NCBI GenBank assembly: GCA_000507305.1
Contig: DF239251.1
Location: 124,001 to 188,000, forward strand
Direction of reading: 5' to 3'
Source: Breviolum minutum Mf 1.05b.01
Lineage: Eukaryota > Sar > Dinophyceae > Suessiales > Symbiodiniaceae
DNA length: 64,000 bases
Positions 25,424 to 38,300 of this stretch are shown here, one piece after another. The number at the start of each line of letters is the position of its first letter. Position 1 is the stretch's first letter. The translations under genes and the position numbers were made by a program. The notes under the pieces are model-generated. The model did no database searches. It was given only the letters and a program-made list of their open reading frames with translations, and was not told the origin of the DNA.

Positions 25424-28173
25424 GCCGGAAGAGGCTGTGGTGCGTGATGCTTCGGAGACACAGGCAGGGTCAACTATGAACTCGATGCAAGTTTCTTTAC
25501 ATCAACTTCTAGTTGGAAAGCAGTGTTGGTGTTGGTTGTTGTTGTTTTTTTTTTTTGTTGTTGTTGTTTTTTTTTTTTGTTTGTTGTTGTTGTTGTTGTT
25601 GTTGAGGAGGCCGAGGTCTCTTACCCAAGAATTTTGTTTAATAGTTCCGGTTTCCTGAAGGGACAGTTTAGTTCCAGATTCAAGTCCAAAGCTGATTGCA
25701 GGTTTTGTTGAGGTCGGTGAATTGCGCAATGAATATTCAGTCATATAATTGATGTTAATTGATGTTTTTAAGTATCAAACTCATTTCATTCAGGGGGGCA
25801 CGAAACGAAGCGATTGGGATGATGGGTATTTCTCCATATTTCTCCATCCAAAATGGAAGAGGATCTGGAGCCCAAAGGCTCTCCAAAATCATTTGTAGTC
25901 AAGGTCTTTTTTATGTTTAGAGATGAAACTTCAGATGGAGCCTGTTCTTGTGAAATTGAGGACCTTTCTACTGAATTATATAAATTAAACAATGACATTT
26001 TTCAGCGCAGTTGATCTGAACGTGTGGGCTATGAGACATGAAACCCTCGTGGAAATCTAAGATGGCTTAGAAGTTCCGGTCCGACCGTAGCCATGTTGTG
26101 ACCACCAAAAGCTTGGAAACCGTTCCAACTTTGGCACTTTCTTACTAGCCCTGTGAGTTGTGGGGAGTTGTACCAAAAGAATCTGTTAATAGCAACACCC
26201 CTCTTGTGTAATGAACAAACAGAACAAATTTGTGTTTCATGTGGCCATATATTCTCAAAAAATATCCTGGGGTCTTACATGACTTTCGCAAGGAAGCCAC
26301 CCTGCAACTCTTGTCATGTGAAAAAAAAATGGAGGCTGAAAAGTTGGACCAAATCCTGTACAGTGGATTCAGCTGCTTGGTGTCTTGGCTTTCAACAAAG
26401 ATAGCATCAAAAGAAAACACCACATGTTCTGAGAGAAAGTGGATGATTTTGCGTTGACTAATTGAATTTTTGCGGGTTGCCTAATGGTGTGAATGTGGCT
26501 CTATTTCATAGGTCCCAAAGATATCTTGGTTTTGGTAGAGTGGATGAGGTTTTTTTAATTGATAGGACCTCTGCCTTGCCTGACTTGATAGGACATACAC
26601 ATTTTCGGGAGATTCTTGGAGATGTCTTGTTTTCAAACATCAAACTGTGAAACAGACCTTTGAAGATGTAGATGATTAATGATTATTATATATGACCAAT
26701 CCGACCAAATTTTTGCCTCATACATATTCATCCGACATTTATAGAAGCCGTTGTATGTTACTTTGTTAAGTTCATGTATTTGGTTGATGTACATCTTGTG
26801 ATTTTTGAGTACCGCAGCAGTTGTGGGTGAAAGTCCCAAGTTTGGTATTTTCATGAAGCATATTTTGACGTAGTTTGTCCATCCTGGGGTCGAATACGGA
26901 ATTGTAACACCCCTGCAAAAAGCAAACAGAATCGAAAAACTTAAAGTTTCACACAACTACTAATATAAGGATGGTTGGTTTTATGTTATTTATTTCTATG
27001 TGATAGTGAATTGCATTTCGATTGAATATGCAAAAAAAAATGGTGAGTTTTGCTAGATCCAGTTGGACGTGCTATTGTTGGCCCCCCCAAAAAAAACAAC
27101 ACTTCCCCCAAGGTCTTGGCTCTAACAGAACGGACGCTGGCAGCTATTCGTGCTCGACAAGGTGAGGTGTTGTGGAAAACATTGGCCTGGAATGTTCCCC
27201 TACATGAGAATCAACCATCCAGTCCATTCTGATCCTATGATTCTGCAATTATAGCTTTGTATATAGCTTTTAGATATTTTTAGATGCTTTTGGTTTATTT
27301 TATATTGCAGGGTTGCTGCAGACACTGTTGAAGATGAGATAGTTCCAACATTTTGCAGTTCAACACTTTGATTGTCGTTTTGAATCAAACGGAGCAAGGA
27401 AGTAATATATGCGTTCCCTGCTTGTGTTGTGGGATGTTTCACCATGCCGAAAGGTCAAGCAGAACAAGGAATTGTACATCTTCTATCAACTATGTCTCAA
27501 AGGCTAAGATCATCACAATGCGTACCACCTGGTACACAATTTGTTGATTCTAGGGACCACATGGCACATTGGTACATAATGATATCGCAATAATTTGCTT
27601 CAAGACGTTCACCGACAATTTCACATGGTACATCATACATAGTGAATCATCAACTATAATGGCCAGTGTATCAACACCTTCCCATCTCATGTGTTCAAAC
27701 CCTATGTTACCATTTTGGGTTGTTGAATGGTACCCAAGATCCATTCAGCACCCTGAAGGGAGTTTCCACTTGTGCCATATGCATCCTTGCGCCAGGCAAC
27801 GAAGCTAGCCGAATGCAGGAGAGGGCTCCATCGCGATGGATCCAAATGGTGTTTTCTTTGATACGGCGCTAGTAGATATGATTCGACGTATACTTCAGTT
27901 TGTATAATTTGTCCAAACACCAAGATATCTACGGAACTATTCTTAAACTTCGGTGCGCTAAGATATGAGGTTTGGGTAGCTCACACGCAATTACAACAAT
28001 GTTCTTTAATTTGACTACTGACTACTAGGGTTTTCAGCTGGATTAACACCACCAGCAAGCTTGATGGTTGGAAGGTGGGAACAAGAATTGTTCACTTGGG
28101 CCTAAAAAACTCCGGAAGACGTGCATGTACAGGGAACGCACTCGTAGTGCTACTAGGAATAGTACTGCAAGTA

Positions 28174-28176
<3 letters not shown>
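25424..28176 (+). CDS. Gene E: multi-exon protein of unknown function, 3' part
   Basis: Phase-consistent exons: 25424-25490 (PEEAVVRDASETQAGSTMNS then MQ, donor gtttct), 27113-27161 (VLALTERTLAAIRARQ, donor gtgagg), 27796-27848 (joins through Gly: NEASRMQERAPSRWIQM, donor gtgttt), and 28075 onward (VGTRIVHLGLKNSGRRACTG). The last stays in frame to TAG at 28174-28176, the edge of the TAG microsatellite, or it may use a GT donor at 28144. All acceptors are AG|G. The central part looks helical and Arg/Ala rich. No family recognised. The stop supplied by the microsatellite is suspicious. Confidence 0.4.
25525..25603. repeat. TTG and poly-T tract
   Basis: Alternating GTT triplets and T runs of 10 or more, inside an intron of gene E. 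Confidence 0.85.
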
Positions 28177-28245
<69 letters not shown>

Positions 28246-28252
28246 CAGTAGC

Positions 28253-28299
<47 letters not shown>

Positions 28300-28371
28300 G
28301 AGAAGTAGTAGGAGAAGTAGTAGGAGAAGTAGTAGGAGAAGTAGTAGGAGAAGTAGTAGGAGAAGTAGTAG

Positions 28372-28425
<54 letters not shown>

Positions 28426-28474
28426 CGCTAGCGCTAGTGCTAGTGCTAGTGCTAGTGCTAGTGCTAGTGCTACT
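28172..28474. repeat. TAG microsatellite with nested higher-order units
   Basis: A run of TAG about 60 units long is broken by a block of six or so AGAAGTAGTAGG dodecamers, then by GCTAGT hexamers, and degenerates into CTG/CTA triplets to about 28540. It produces a long artificial Val-rich reading frame in one phase and stop codons in another. Confidence 0.9.
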
Positions 28475-30252
28475 CGTACGACTACTACATCTATAAGCAG
28501 TAGAAGCAGCAGCAGCTGCTGCTACTACTGCTACTAAGACTACATACTACTATGACTACTCTTACCTGGAACCATGTAGAATGCTGTCCCATACATACAC
28601 AAGAGAATTCTAGATCCCTTTCTCAATCTTCACTTTCCACTGGCCTCATGCATGGAGGACACAACTAATATGGAGCACATACACCGGAAGTCCACCATTT
28701 CTTTAAAAACAAATCCCTTAACTAGATTCATATGTTTATATCCATTTGGTATAGAACCATTTGGTATACTAGATGTTTGAAGATTCTAAGCTAACATGGA
28801 CCAGGACACCTCCAGCGAGTTGCTCCGTCACGTTCCCCTTTTGTGGAGCGGATGTTTTTTTTTCGTGCTGAAAAAAGTGGGGCATAACATGTCATAATTT
28901 AAGGTATATCAGAGCAGGAATCTGCCTTTGATATAACTTGTGTTCAAGTATATGTATTCAATGTATTCAATGTATTCATGCACATTAGGTATACGGGAGG
29001 ATGTGTATCATTTATCTGTTCTTAGCTACAAAGACGTCTAGCTTTGAAAGTGAGACACACCTTTGAAGCCCAAGTGAGATCAAGTGGGGTTTGTGAGAGC
29101 AGATGATTTCCAAGGCTGCTTCACCTTTTCTAGGCTTCCAATTTTTCGAGGCTTGGGTCCTTACCCTCCATGGCTTGGGTCAAGGTACTTTTGCCTCGAG
29201 TTCTCAACTGCTCCTTCTCCGTTTTTGCGCCTGGCATGGATGCTCAGCAAACCTGATAGATTCGATGCCGTTGGACACCAAGTTTAGTCCGTCCTGTTTT
29301 AAACACCGCTAATGATTCCTAGGCTTCCAAAATTAGCAAAAAGATGCAAAAAGGTGGTTACAGTCATGGGATTTGAGCCTTCAACAGTATGTTGGCTGTT
29401 AGCAGCCATTACCAGTCACCAGTATTTGTGAAGATAGTCGATACTCAGAGCTGTATATGCCTAGAACATGTGTGAACATTTCCCCGCTGCAGCCATTCAT
29501 TGTTTGAATTTCGCTTGCCGTGGGGCGTCCTTTGCTCACGTTCGCCCTTGGCTGAGATACAACGGGGGTCGTTGGAGTGGGCGAGATGTATCGAAATTCC
29601 TGGGATCAACGGAACCATAGAAGTAGGACCCTGTATGAGGGAATATTCCTGAACTCTAGATATGGAATCCTCTATGGTTTCAAAAGTTTTTCAAGGTTGG
29701 TTGAATTATCACTGCCAATTTAGCTTGGGATTTGGAGGTTGCTTGTTGGATGTCAAGTATGGACTTGTTGGGAGTTGTTTCATGATCAATCATCCATCTT
29801 GAAGGTCAATTATCCACAGAATCCTTGCATTTGACTATCTCAGCTGCGGCGTGGTTTCCCCTGGTCCGATGAATCTTAACATTATGTGGTGGTTGGGAAG
29901 GGGAAAGTTTGCCAATGCAAGCTACCCACAAAAGAAAACGTGCTATACGGGTGGTAATTTCTCTTGAAAACACGTCCAGAATTGATGTTGCTTGGGTTTT
30001 TATATAGATTTCCTTTTCCCCCCGCCATCCAAACAAGGTTAATCTTTGATATATGTTCACCTTCACTCCTTGATCCTAGGTTTTCTCAACATTTCGTGTC
30101 GCGAAAAACAGCTATCAGTTTTGGAGATGGGAGACTTGGAGGACAATGTTTTTCAGCTTCTTACATAAGTTAGTTGGAGGAGTTTCAGACCAAATCTTAG
30201 CTTCAGTCCAGCTACCAAAGATCAGCCTCCTTTTTGAGATGGACATACTGAG
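28475..30252. other. Intergenic stretch upstream of FBPase
   Basis: Region between the TAG array and the FBPase start. A moderately GC-rich patch at 29110-29290 is open in two + frames but cannot be tied to FBPase. 5' UTR, promoter or trans-splice signals may be here; no canonical TATA or poly-A signal can be assigned. Confidence 0.4.
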
Positions 30253-30296
30253 GCCATGGCTGTCACTGAAGGCTATTCGTCACCTATCATTCCCAG
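30253..30296 (+). other. FBPase first coding exon with start codon
   Basis: The acceptor-like AG at 30251-30252 is followed by GCC ATG. The ATG at 30256 opens a 13-residue N-terminus that reads [13 protein letters not shown], and the exon ends in AG, which joins the G of the next exon to give Arg. The donor is GC (gcaatc). The AG just before the ATG could be the acceptor of a 5' UTR intron or a spliced-leader trans-splice site; either is expected in a dinoflagellate, but the sequence alone cannot tell them apart. Confidence 0.75.
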
Positions 30297-32292
30297 GCAA
30301 TCCGGGGAGATTTGGTGCACATTCCAATTTCTATTCTTTAATGATCCAGATCAGGTCTCAACTACCTGTTGTTGTTCTAGTTGTTGTTGGCAGTGGTGGT
30401 GGTGGATTTAATCATGTTTTGGTAATCAATTGTTGTTTTTCTGGACTTTTACAAAGATGATGCTATTTGGAGGGTTTTTTGGTTTAACAGTTTAACAACC
30501 AGCCAGCAACGGGGGAGGCAATCCAGAAACACCAAGGCGAAAACAAATGAACTGCTGCGACTCGGTAGGGGATTGAGGTAATGAATCCTTCTTAGACGGA
30601 TATTTATGTCGGGGGGAATTCATTCCCTCTTGTGACATTTTTTGTTTGCAGAACCACCACCACCCACCTGCAAAATAGCTTTCCAAGATTTCTGAAGTGA
30701 ACGCTGCTAAATGAGCAATGCAACAAAAATTGGGCGTCCAAAAATTGCCCACAAAAATCCGAACTTGTTGTGAACTGCTCCAGCCAGGAACATTCAAAAA
30801 AAGGGTCCGAGCTTTGAGTCATTTTCATGGGGCGAATTTTGAAGCAACTCTTGGATTCAATCGATTCATCGATGGAATGGAAGGAACTACCTCTGAATAA
30901 TAGTGAACTTTTCCACAAGCCCGGCAACTGAATGTTGATGATTTGTGAGAAATCCCCAATTCTCCATGATTTCCGTTGAATTTTACACCACTCCATGGTC
31001 ACACCTCACACGGGTGCCAGGGAGAATGAGCCTATTACCTCAGCTTCTGACAGTGTGAGTGTGAGCCAATTTCCTACCCTCAACAGGTGTGGTGGTTGTG
31101 TCGGACCGTGTGAGAGGTCGACACCTTTGGAATCCCTGATGTGTTGGATTCCTTATTGTAGGGTAGAATCGTGGAGTTCCATTTGTACTCGGAATGCTTG
31201 AAGATTTCTTCGGGCTTTGAACTTTTTTGCATAGGAAAACAATTCTGCCAAAGGGGATCAGCCTTTGCATTGTGACTGACCAGCGTAAGAATTGAATGGA
31301 TAATAGATAACTATATAATGATAAGTAGTTAGATGTTAGATAGCTGTGATCCTACAATGCAGTACAACTCGGATCAACTTTGATCCAATCAATGGATGTT
31401 GGCTGTTGCTACTGAATACTCTTGGTTCATCCTAGGAATCCTGCCTTTCGTCAAGGGGTTCTTAACTTGGCAGCTAGCCATCCATCTTGGTGAATCACAC
31501 CTCGTCTTCTCCACCATCGCAGGTACATCATGGGAAAGACTGGAGACAAGGCGAAGGGTTTCTATTGAAAAAGCCAGGCCTTGGGCCCCTAGGGCCTAGG
31601 CCTAATTATCACCAACATGGGCATTGTTAAGGTATCGTTGGTCTTCCATGTCTTCCAGGTTGTTGGTTTATATCTTTGACTTGACCATGGGTTTCCTAAA
31701 GTGGATCCCGGAAACAAACAGAGGGTTGCAGAGTCGTTTTACACCGAAACAGTGTGTTTTTTTGTGTTAACACCTGGCGATTTCGTCTTGAGAAGGTAAA
31801 CACATAGAAAGCGCGTTTTGTGAGTGATCTGATTTTTGAAGCAAACATCAAACTCAAGGAGCTTCGTTGATCTCCACCTTTTTCTCCATCCCGACCACCT
31901 CGGTAGAGTGGCCACTTTGCGACGAAGGAATTGGCGATTCTGCTGATGGCACTGCAGCTGGCGTGTAAAGCAACGTCCAGGGCTTGTAACAAGGCGCAGC
32001 AGAAGATAAAGTTCAAAATAAGTGAAACCACTGTTTTTTTTTAACTTTGGGGCCCCAATTTGGGGGGGGTGCCTGGTGGTATAATTATTTGGTTCTGAGA
32101 TTCTTGAGATTGATGTTGCAATTCATATACAACATGATGCATCACTGTTGGGATATGTTTCTTACGATTTTAAGTAGCTTTGATAGTGACGACGACCATA
32201 CATATTGTGCATGATGATGACTTATCATGACCCATCATGTTTCAGCATGTGTTACCGTCATCGTCGTCGTCATTGCGTCGTCGTCGTCGTCG

Positions 32293-32348
<56 letters not shown>

Positions 32349-35300
32349 GCCATTGTCATGATTATTAGCATCGTCATCGTCATATTCATCATTATCACCA
32401 TCAACATCATCATCAGCAGCAGCAGCAGCATCACCATCGTCATCATTATTTCATTATTATCAATTATCATCATCACTATCATTGTGCATCTTGATGCAAC
32501 ATGCCTGCATTTCCCCACTGCTGCACACTTCCTTCAACCAGCGAAGTGCAGACACGAGCGATGGGCAGACACCCTTGGGCAACCTTTAATTTCCACTGTG
32601 TGCTGTGTGGGAGATAAGCCCGAGTACATCGGTGATATTCATGCTACTACACGTGCTACTTGTTCATTGGTTCAGACATCAATATAGAACATTATACGTA
32701 AAACTATTTACATATACGACTGTCATAACGCCTAAAATCAACCTCTTCAGTCATACATACATTGTATATATATATATTATATAATATACATATTTGTACA
32801 CGCATGACTACATATTTACATATATTCATAGATAAATACGCAAATACGTGTATCTATATTGCACATGTTTTGGATATGTATATATACACATCAACCGTAC
32901 GTAAAAGCATAGCAACAACCGTGGGAGCCAAATCATCATCAACCAGGCTGGCATTGCGATGCTCTTCGGCTTGGCTGGAGAGGTGAATTCCACAGGCGAA
33001 ACTTGCAACAAAGAACTTGTCCGTAGGTAACAATTCCTGAGTGAATTTGGAATCATACTGTTGATGGACAAAATCCTGCACCACCAAGGATGATGAATAT
33101 CCCATTATTGATAGGGTTTTAACCATCCCAGGTGGTGCAGGATTTCTTCCATTAAGAGTCTTTCACCCATATTAAATTCCAGAGAAACCAATAATTACTC
33201 TCCTGGGAGGGTACATATTTTTGATTCAAATATACAATTCAACATCATTTTGTTTCAAGTTCGAAGTGGAAAAAGGCTTACATATGGTTTGATGCAATTG
33301 GTTGGAAAACCTCTTGAGATTTCAAGACGAGATGAATATGTTTTGGCGCACCCCTTTTGTGTGTCAAGTTACCCATGTTTTTTGCAGGTGATGACCAGAA
33401 GAAGCTGGATGTACCTTGACTGGATAAACATTCACAGTGTGGTTGTGACATGGATTGCCCGACCAGGTCAGCCGGTTTGGTGTAAGTTCATAACGCCATC
33501 TACATTTTCCATGACGCCTGCTTCCTTTTTTAGGCTGGAAGATTAAACCCTACATTTTCCAGTTCAAATGTAGCTTGATTGGCCATGTGTCAAACATATT
33601 GTAGTTCAAACATGGAGCATTTGCAGGAAGTATGTTAGTTTGAGATTGCAACACATATTGCTTGAATCAAGGAATGTGAGGAATTCTTTGTTAAGTCAAG
33701 TTTGGTTTGTCGCCACTTGGTGGTCTCCAATCGCCATTGAACCTGACCGAAAACCTTGGTGTTAGATGGGTGGTTTAGGATATTCCTTGGAGCTCTGTAA
33801 AAACCAGTCCTTCAGGGCAGAACTGGATATTGTTGAAAGAGAAAATGTCAGTTTTTCAAACATTTTGTTGTCAGACGCAGCTGATTTGTTTCATTCTTAC
33901 ATGTTGGGACCACTATTTCATACTCTTTTCCATGTTATTTTTCCTTATTTCTGTTTCTTAAATCAGGATATCCCAGGATACCACTGAAACATAAAACATG
34001 TACCACTGAATTTGTTTTTTGTTTGCCAAGTGGTTTGTGTGATCCATAGCGGGGAGTTAGGAGTTTTTTATATAATCATTCCATGTTTGCAGGGAGCTAC
34101 CATGATGCTTTGTTTCATGACAACCACAACTTTCGTTGGATGAGTCATGTTATAGGCTCCCATGTCCCTTGATGAAACTTGTGACAAAACAAGGTCCTCT
34201 CCAACGAGATTTTCATCGATGCTTTGACCAACTGTGGAGCTTGCGCGATACTGGTCTCCGAAGAAAATGAGGTGTGCACATGGTTGTGGTCATCGTGTTT
34301 CTTGGGGGGGTGAGAAGTCATGTCAAGCGATCACAAGATGATTTACAGCCATGGCTTTGGAATTCGATTCATGATTGAGATCACCAAGATTTTGCCGGCC
34401 TCCCATATTGCACATGATGACTCCTTTTAGATACCAATGCATACCAATGCGTTGCGTGTCAGACCTCTTGTTTCTAAATCAATACCCTCCTTTGTTTTTT
34501 GGTTCATGAATCAACCACATATCTTTGCAGCATGGGTTGGAAGCCGTAAAGGCTCCGTTGTGTTTCCGATTCGCCGTCAGGATCCCATCTTCGTCCCACA
34601 GGCCAGGGTTTGGGGTTTGTTTCCATGGCAACTGTGAGGCCAAAAATCGTCGAAAATCAGGAGCCATTTGAGCACCTGCCAAAACCCAAGTTAAATCATA
34701 CATTGATGGTTTTTCGAACAAAAAATCATTTGGGAATAGGAAGCCATCATGTCGTTTTTTTTTAATTACTTGGCAACCAATGGTATTAGGATGTGTAACC
34801 CAGTGGTCCAGGACTGTGGATCGGGGACAAAAGTGACTTGAATATTCGTTTCTTCAGGGGCTTCACATGTCAAGCTTCTCATGCATTGAGCATTCCTTTT
34901 GCTGAAGGTGGTTTTACGGGGTACCTGAATCCTTCCGGATATGGATGGATACGGACTTAGATTTCCTGTCAGAGTTTTTTCAGAATGATCTATGAACCAG
35001 GTCTCTGTATATAGTACCTTTTCTGTTGATCTCGCCATGGTAGCAACAAAAAATCACACCAAACATCACCCACGCGTTTTCTTGTTCTAATCCCTTGACA
35101 TATACCTTGGGTTTTTCTGAAGGACAAGGCAGGACGTTTCGTGGTGGCCTTTGATCCTTTGGATGGAAGCAGCAATATCGACTGCAATGTGAGTACAGGC
35201 AGCTCGTTGTGAGATGCCAAGGTGACAGATGTTTTTTCAGGGGTGGGCTACTGGGGATCCCCAACAAACCAAGAGGAAATTCGGTGAACTTGGCAATCTA

Positions 35301-38300
35301 GGCCATGAAAATTCTCTAACAATTACTGAACACATGATGAACATGTGTTGTCGTGGGTTTTGCTTGTTAAACAAAAAATGCAAAGAAAAAGATAGAAAAA
35401 GAAGGGTGAAACCTCATTCTATACTCTCAGCCAACAGTGTGTTTGTAAGGTAAATACTGTTGATGGTTCAGAAATCCGGCTAACCAGTTGAGGTTGAAAA
35501 CGTAGTTTGTCCCATTTTTTGCAAGGGTTTTAGCACCATCCTAGGTGGGTTTTCGCCGGATATCTTCCATCCCCAACTTTTGGAACCGGGAAACTTTGGA
35601 AATGTCGCTCCAAGGCACCATCTTCGCAGTCTACGAGAAGCAGTCCACTGGACCAGCCACAGAGCCTTGGTTTTCCGAAAACCCGACCGAATTTCTTTGG
35701 TTTTTTTCCGTTTTTTTTTTCAAGAATCCATGGGATGATGATAATGGTGTAGTATTTGCATTGGGTTCATTGTAATTATTGTAATTATCTTATGACATCA
35801 TGCATTTTTGTATATTCATATAATATATCTATCTACATCTATCACTAAAAAAAACAACCAATGAGTGTAAATGACATTGCAATGTATATACATATACCAT
35901 AGATGGATGCCAGTGAGCTTTGAAACCTCCAAAACCTGGAGCCAACGTGTCTTGGTGGACTTCACCTGGACCTTAGCCGTGGGTGGTTCTACCAAGATAT
36001 CGTAAGTGAGGCAAACAAAAATCCTTTGCCAATGTGGAGTTTGACATTCGTTTTTTGGTTTTAAATGATTTTTCATGTTTTTGTTGTCATTATTTGCTAT
36101 GATTTTCCATGTTTGTTTTCTCATTCATCCGTTTTTCTGGCAACAGGTGTTTTCTCATTCTCAAGTTTTCTGCCCAAAGGGGCCGTACTTGAACCTGTCC
36201 GCACATCTCAGGTGAAGGATATCTTGCGGACAGGTAATGATATCATGGTGGCTGGTTATTGCATGTATGGTGCTGCCACTGAGTTAGTGATTACCTTCCA
36301 AGGTCCGAATCGCAGAGTTGGGAGTCCGAATCACCAACGGGATGTAGAAAAAACGTCGTGAAGTGGTGGGATGTTTACCGCATACCACCAACGGGGGCAG
36401 GACTGAATCAACCAATGATAGGATGAAACGATGAAACACTGACAAACTGTGGGAGGTAACACCAACCAAAGGCAGATAGGCAGAATAAAATGGACTCAAT
36501 GATGGATGGTGGTTTGGATTTTACATTAGAGGGGTTTCCTTGTTTCAGGTTTTAGTTGTGGTTTGGTGATGCATCGACAGTAGATACTTGCTAGCCAGGT
36601 GTGATTCATGTTTGAGTTTTTGTAGATGCAGAGTTTATGCCTTCAGAGTGCAAAGATGCTGATATTTCTGTGTTTTTTCTGGTTTCTTCCAGACGACAAA
36701 CATCCCCGAAAAATGGCCTGGACATAGCAGTAGGGAATTTTCATCAAAAAAGGATCTGGGGTGAAGTTGATAGAGACGTCACACAGCCTCATTGAGGTTT
36801 GATTATTTCAGGGAAATCCTCTATGAAACACTCCAAAAAGATACGGGAACCATAATGGCCCAGCATTTGAATTAAATCCAGTTTGGTGAAATATCATTGG
36901 CCCATTGGCCATCTATTATCATTCATATTCTTGTTCAATTCATCGGCCGTGAATTTCCCAGATAGACAACCTGATTGTTGCACGACTCGGACATGTTGTG
37001 TTTTCAACCTGCCAACCTTGCCGAACCGGGAGGCCATGGTGTTCATCGATTTACCCTTGATCCTTCTTTGGGAGAATTCGTTCACATTCAGGTGCTCCGT
37101 TTACTGTGTGAATTTTTCATAGTGGTGAGGGTTCCAACTGTTGAAGTACATGTAGGTGTCATGATCACAAACATGAAACAAACTCTATTTAAGACCCTTG
37201 TGACTTAAAACATCGGGAGAACAGGGTAATATGATATAATTATATAGGATATCAGTGTTTTCCAGACTTCAGATTCAACGGTTTTGAATAGACTTCTTGC
37301 AAACTTGCAAACTGGGTTAAACCTTGTGACCTTGTGAGTTGATCCGATCGTGGCAAGGCACATGTGAAGCTGCCAGAAGGTGGTGGTAAGAAGATCTATA
37401 GCTGTAACGAAGGCACCGGACCCGAGTTTGAAACGGCTGAAAAAGTGGGGTTTATAGGTAGCGCTTAATTTGAAGGTATGAGGTGCTTTCAAGCTTCAAA
37501 ATCAAACGGAAGATATGAGTACCCTTTGGGTGGCGCCTACTATGCATGGTTCTATGGGGCATGTGGGGGAACATATTTGGGGAAACATACTGCTAGAGTA
37601 CTCTCCCAGCAGCACAGGAAACAGCAGGAATTGGGATGCTGCCATCAAGAGCATCATCAGAAAATGGCAGGACCTGGGGATTCGTCACATGGCCGGACCT
37701 GACGTGTGATTTGTATTGATTTATGGCTGTCCACTGAGTGGAGAAAATTACAGATATGTGTTTGCGATAGATGTTGGAGACTTTGGGAGTGGCACCTTTT
37801 TTCAAGTAGATGTTTTGTTCGCCCTGAATTTACACATCATCTTTATCTATCCATTTTTTGAGGAGATACACATAAAGAGTATACATTAATATATATATAT
37901 ACTTCTCGGTGTTTGAATGATTTCTATTTGCCGTTCTAAACTAAGCGCTTTTCGAATTTGTTTTATGGAACCAAGCCATTTGCGCGTCCTTTACTTTTCG
38001 TGTGTTTTTATCCGCTTCAAAACCTTTTTGCATGTGAAGATGGCCAGGACACTGATACGCCTTATGCTGCGCGGTATGTGGGATCAATGGTGTCAGCCAC
38101 TTGGATGCAATATCTATATCAGTTGAAGATTGAACTTGGAGGGTTTCATCGAAACTATGGTTATGTTTCGGGTACCGTTACCATGACGTACATTGATGTA
38201 CCACTATTTTGGATAACCCAGTCCATCAGTAAATTACAGGATAGATGTGTACGAGTATATGCTTGTGCAGCAAGACATGTAACTTGTGTTGACATGTGAA

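Noticed and set aside
28068..28496. 142-residue open frame, almost all valine
   Set aside because: It is a translation of the TAG/GTA microsatellite; only the first part (28075-28143) shows non-repeat coding character.
30146..30460. 104-codon + strand frame (QILASVQLPKISLLFEMDIL and onward) resembling an FBPase N-terminus
   Set aside because: Superficial similarity only; the true N-terminus lies in a different frame at 30256-30296 and joins 31523 in phase.
32205..32687. 160-residue Ile-rich frame and its minus-strand Met-rich partner
   Set aside because: Both are translations of the CAT array inside FBPase intron 3.
33001..33018. Extension of FBPase exon 4 to a GT donor at 33019
   Set aside because: It would replace the conserved GDDQKKLD block; the GC donor at 32996 plus the 33388 micro-exon restores it in phase.
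32854..33126. 90-residue minus-strand frame
   Set aside because: It is antisense to FBPase exon 4, whose + strand reading matches the enzyme family.
35189..35614. FBPase exon 8 ending at GT 35189 and exon 9 starting at 35602
   Set aside because: That needs a non-AG acceptor. Using the GC donor at 35199 and AG|G at 35615 gives the family motif NVSTGTIF with standard edges. The shared AATGT is coincidental.
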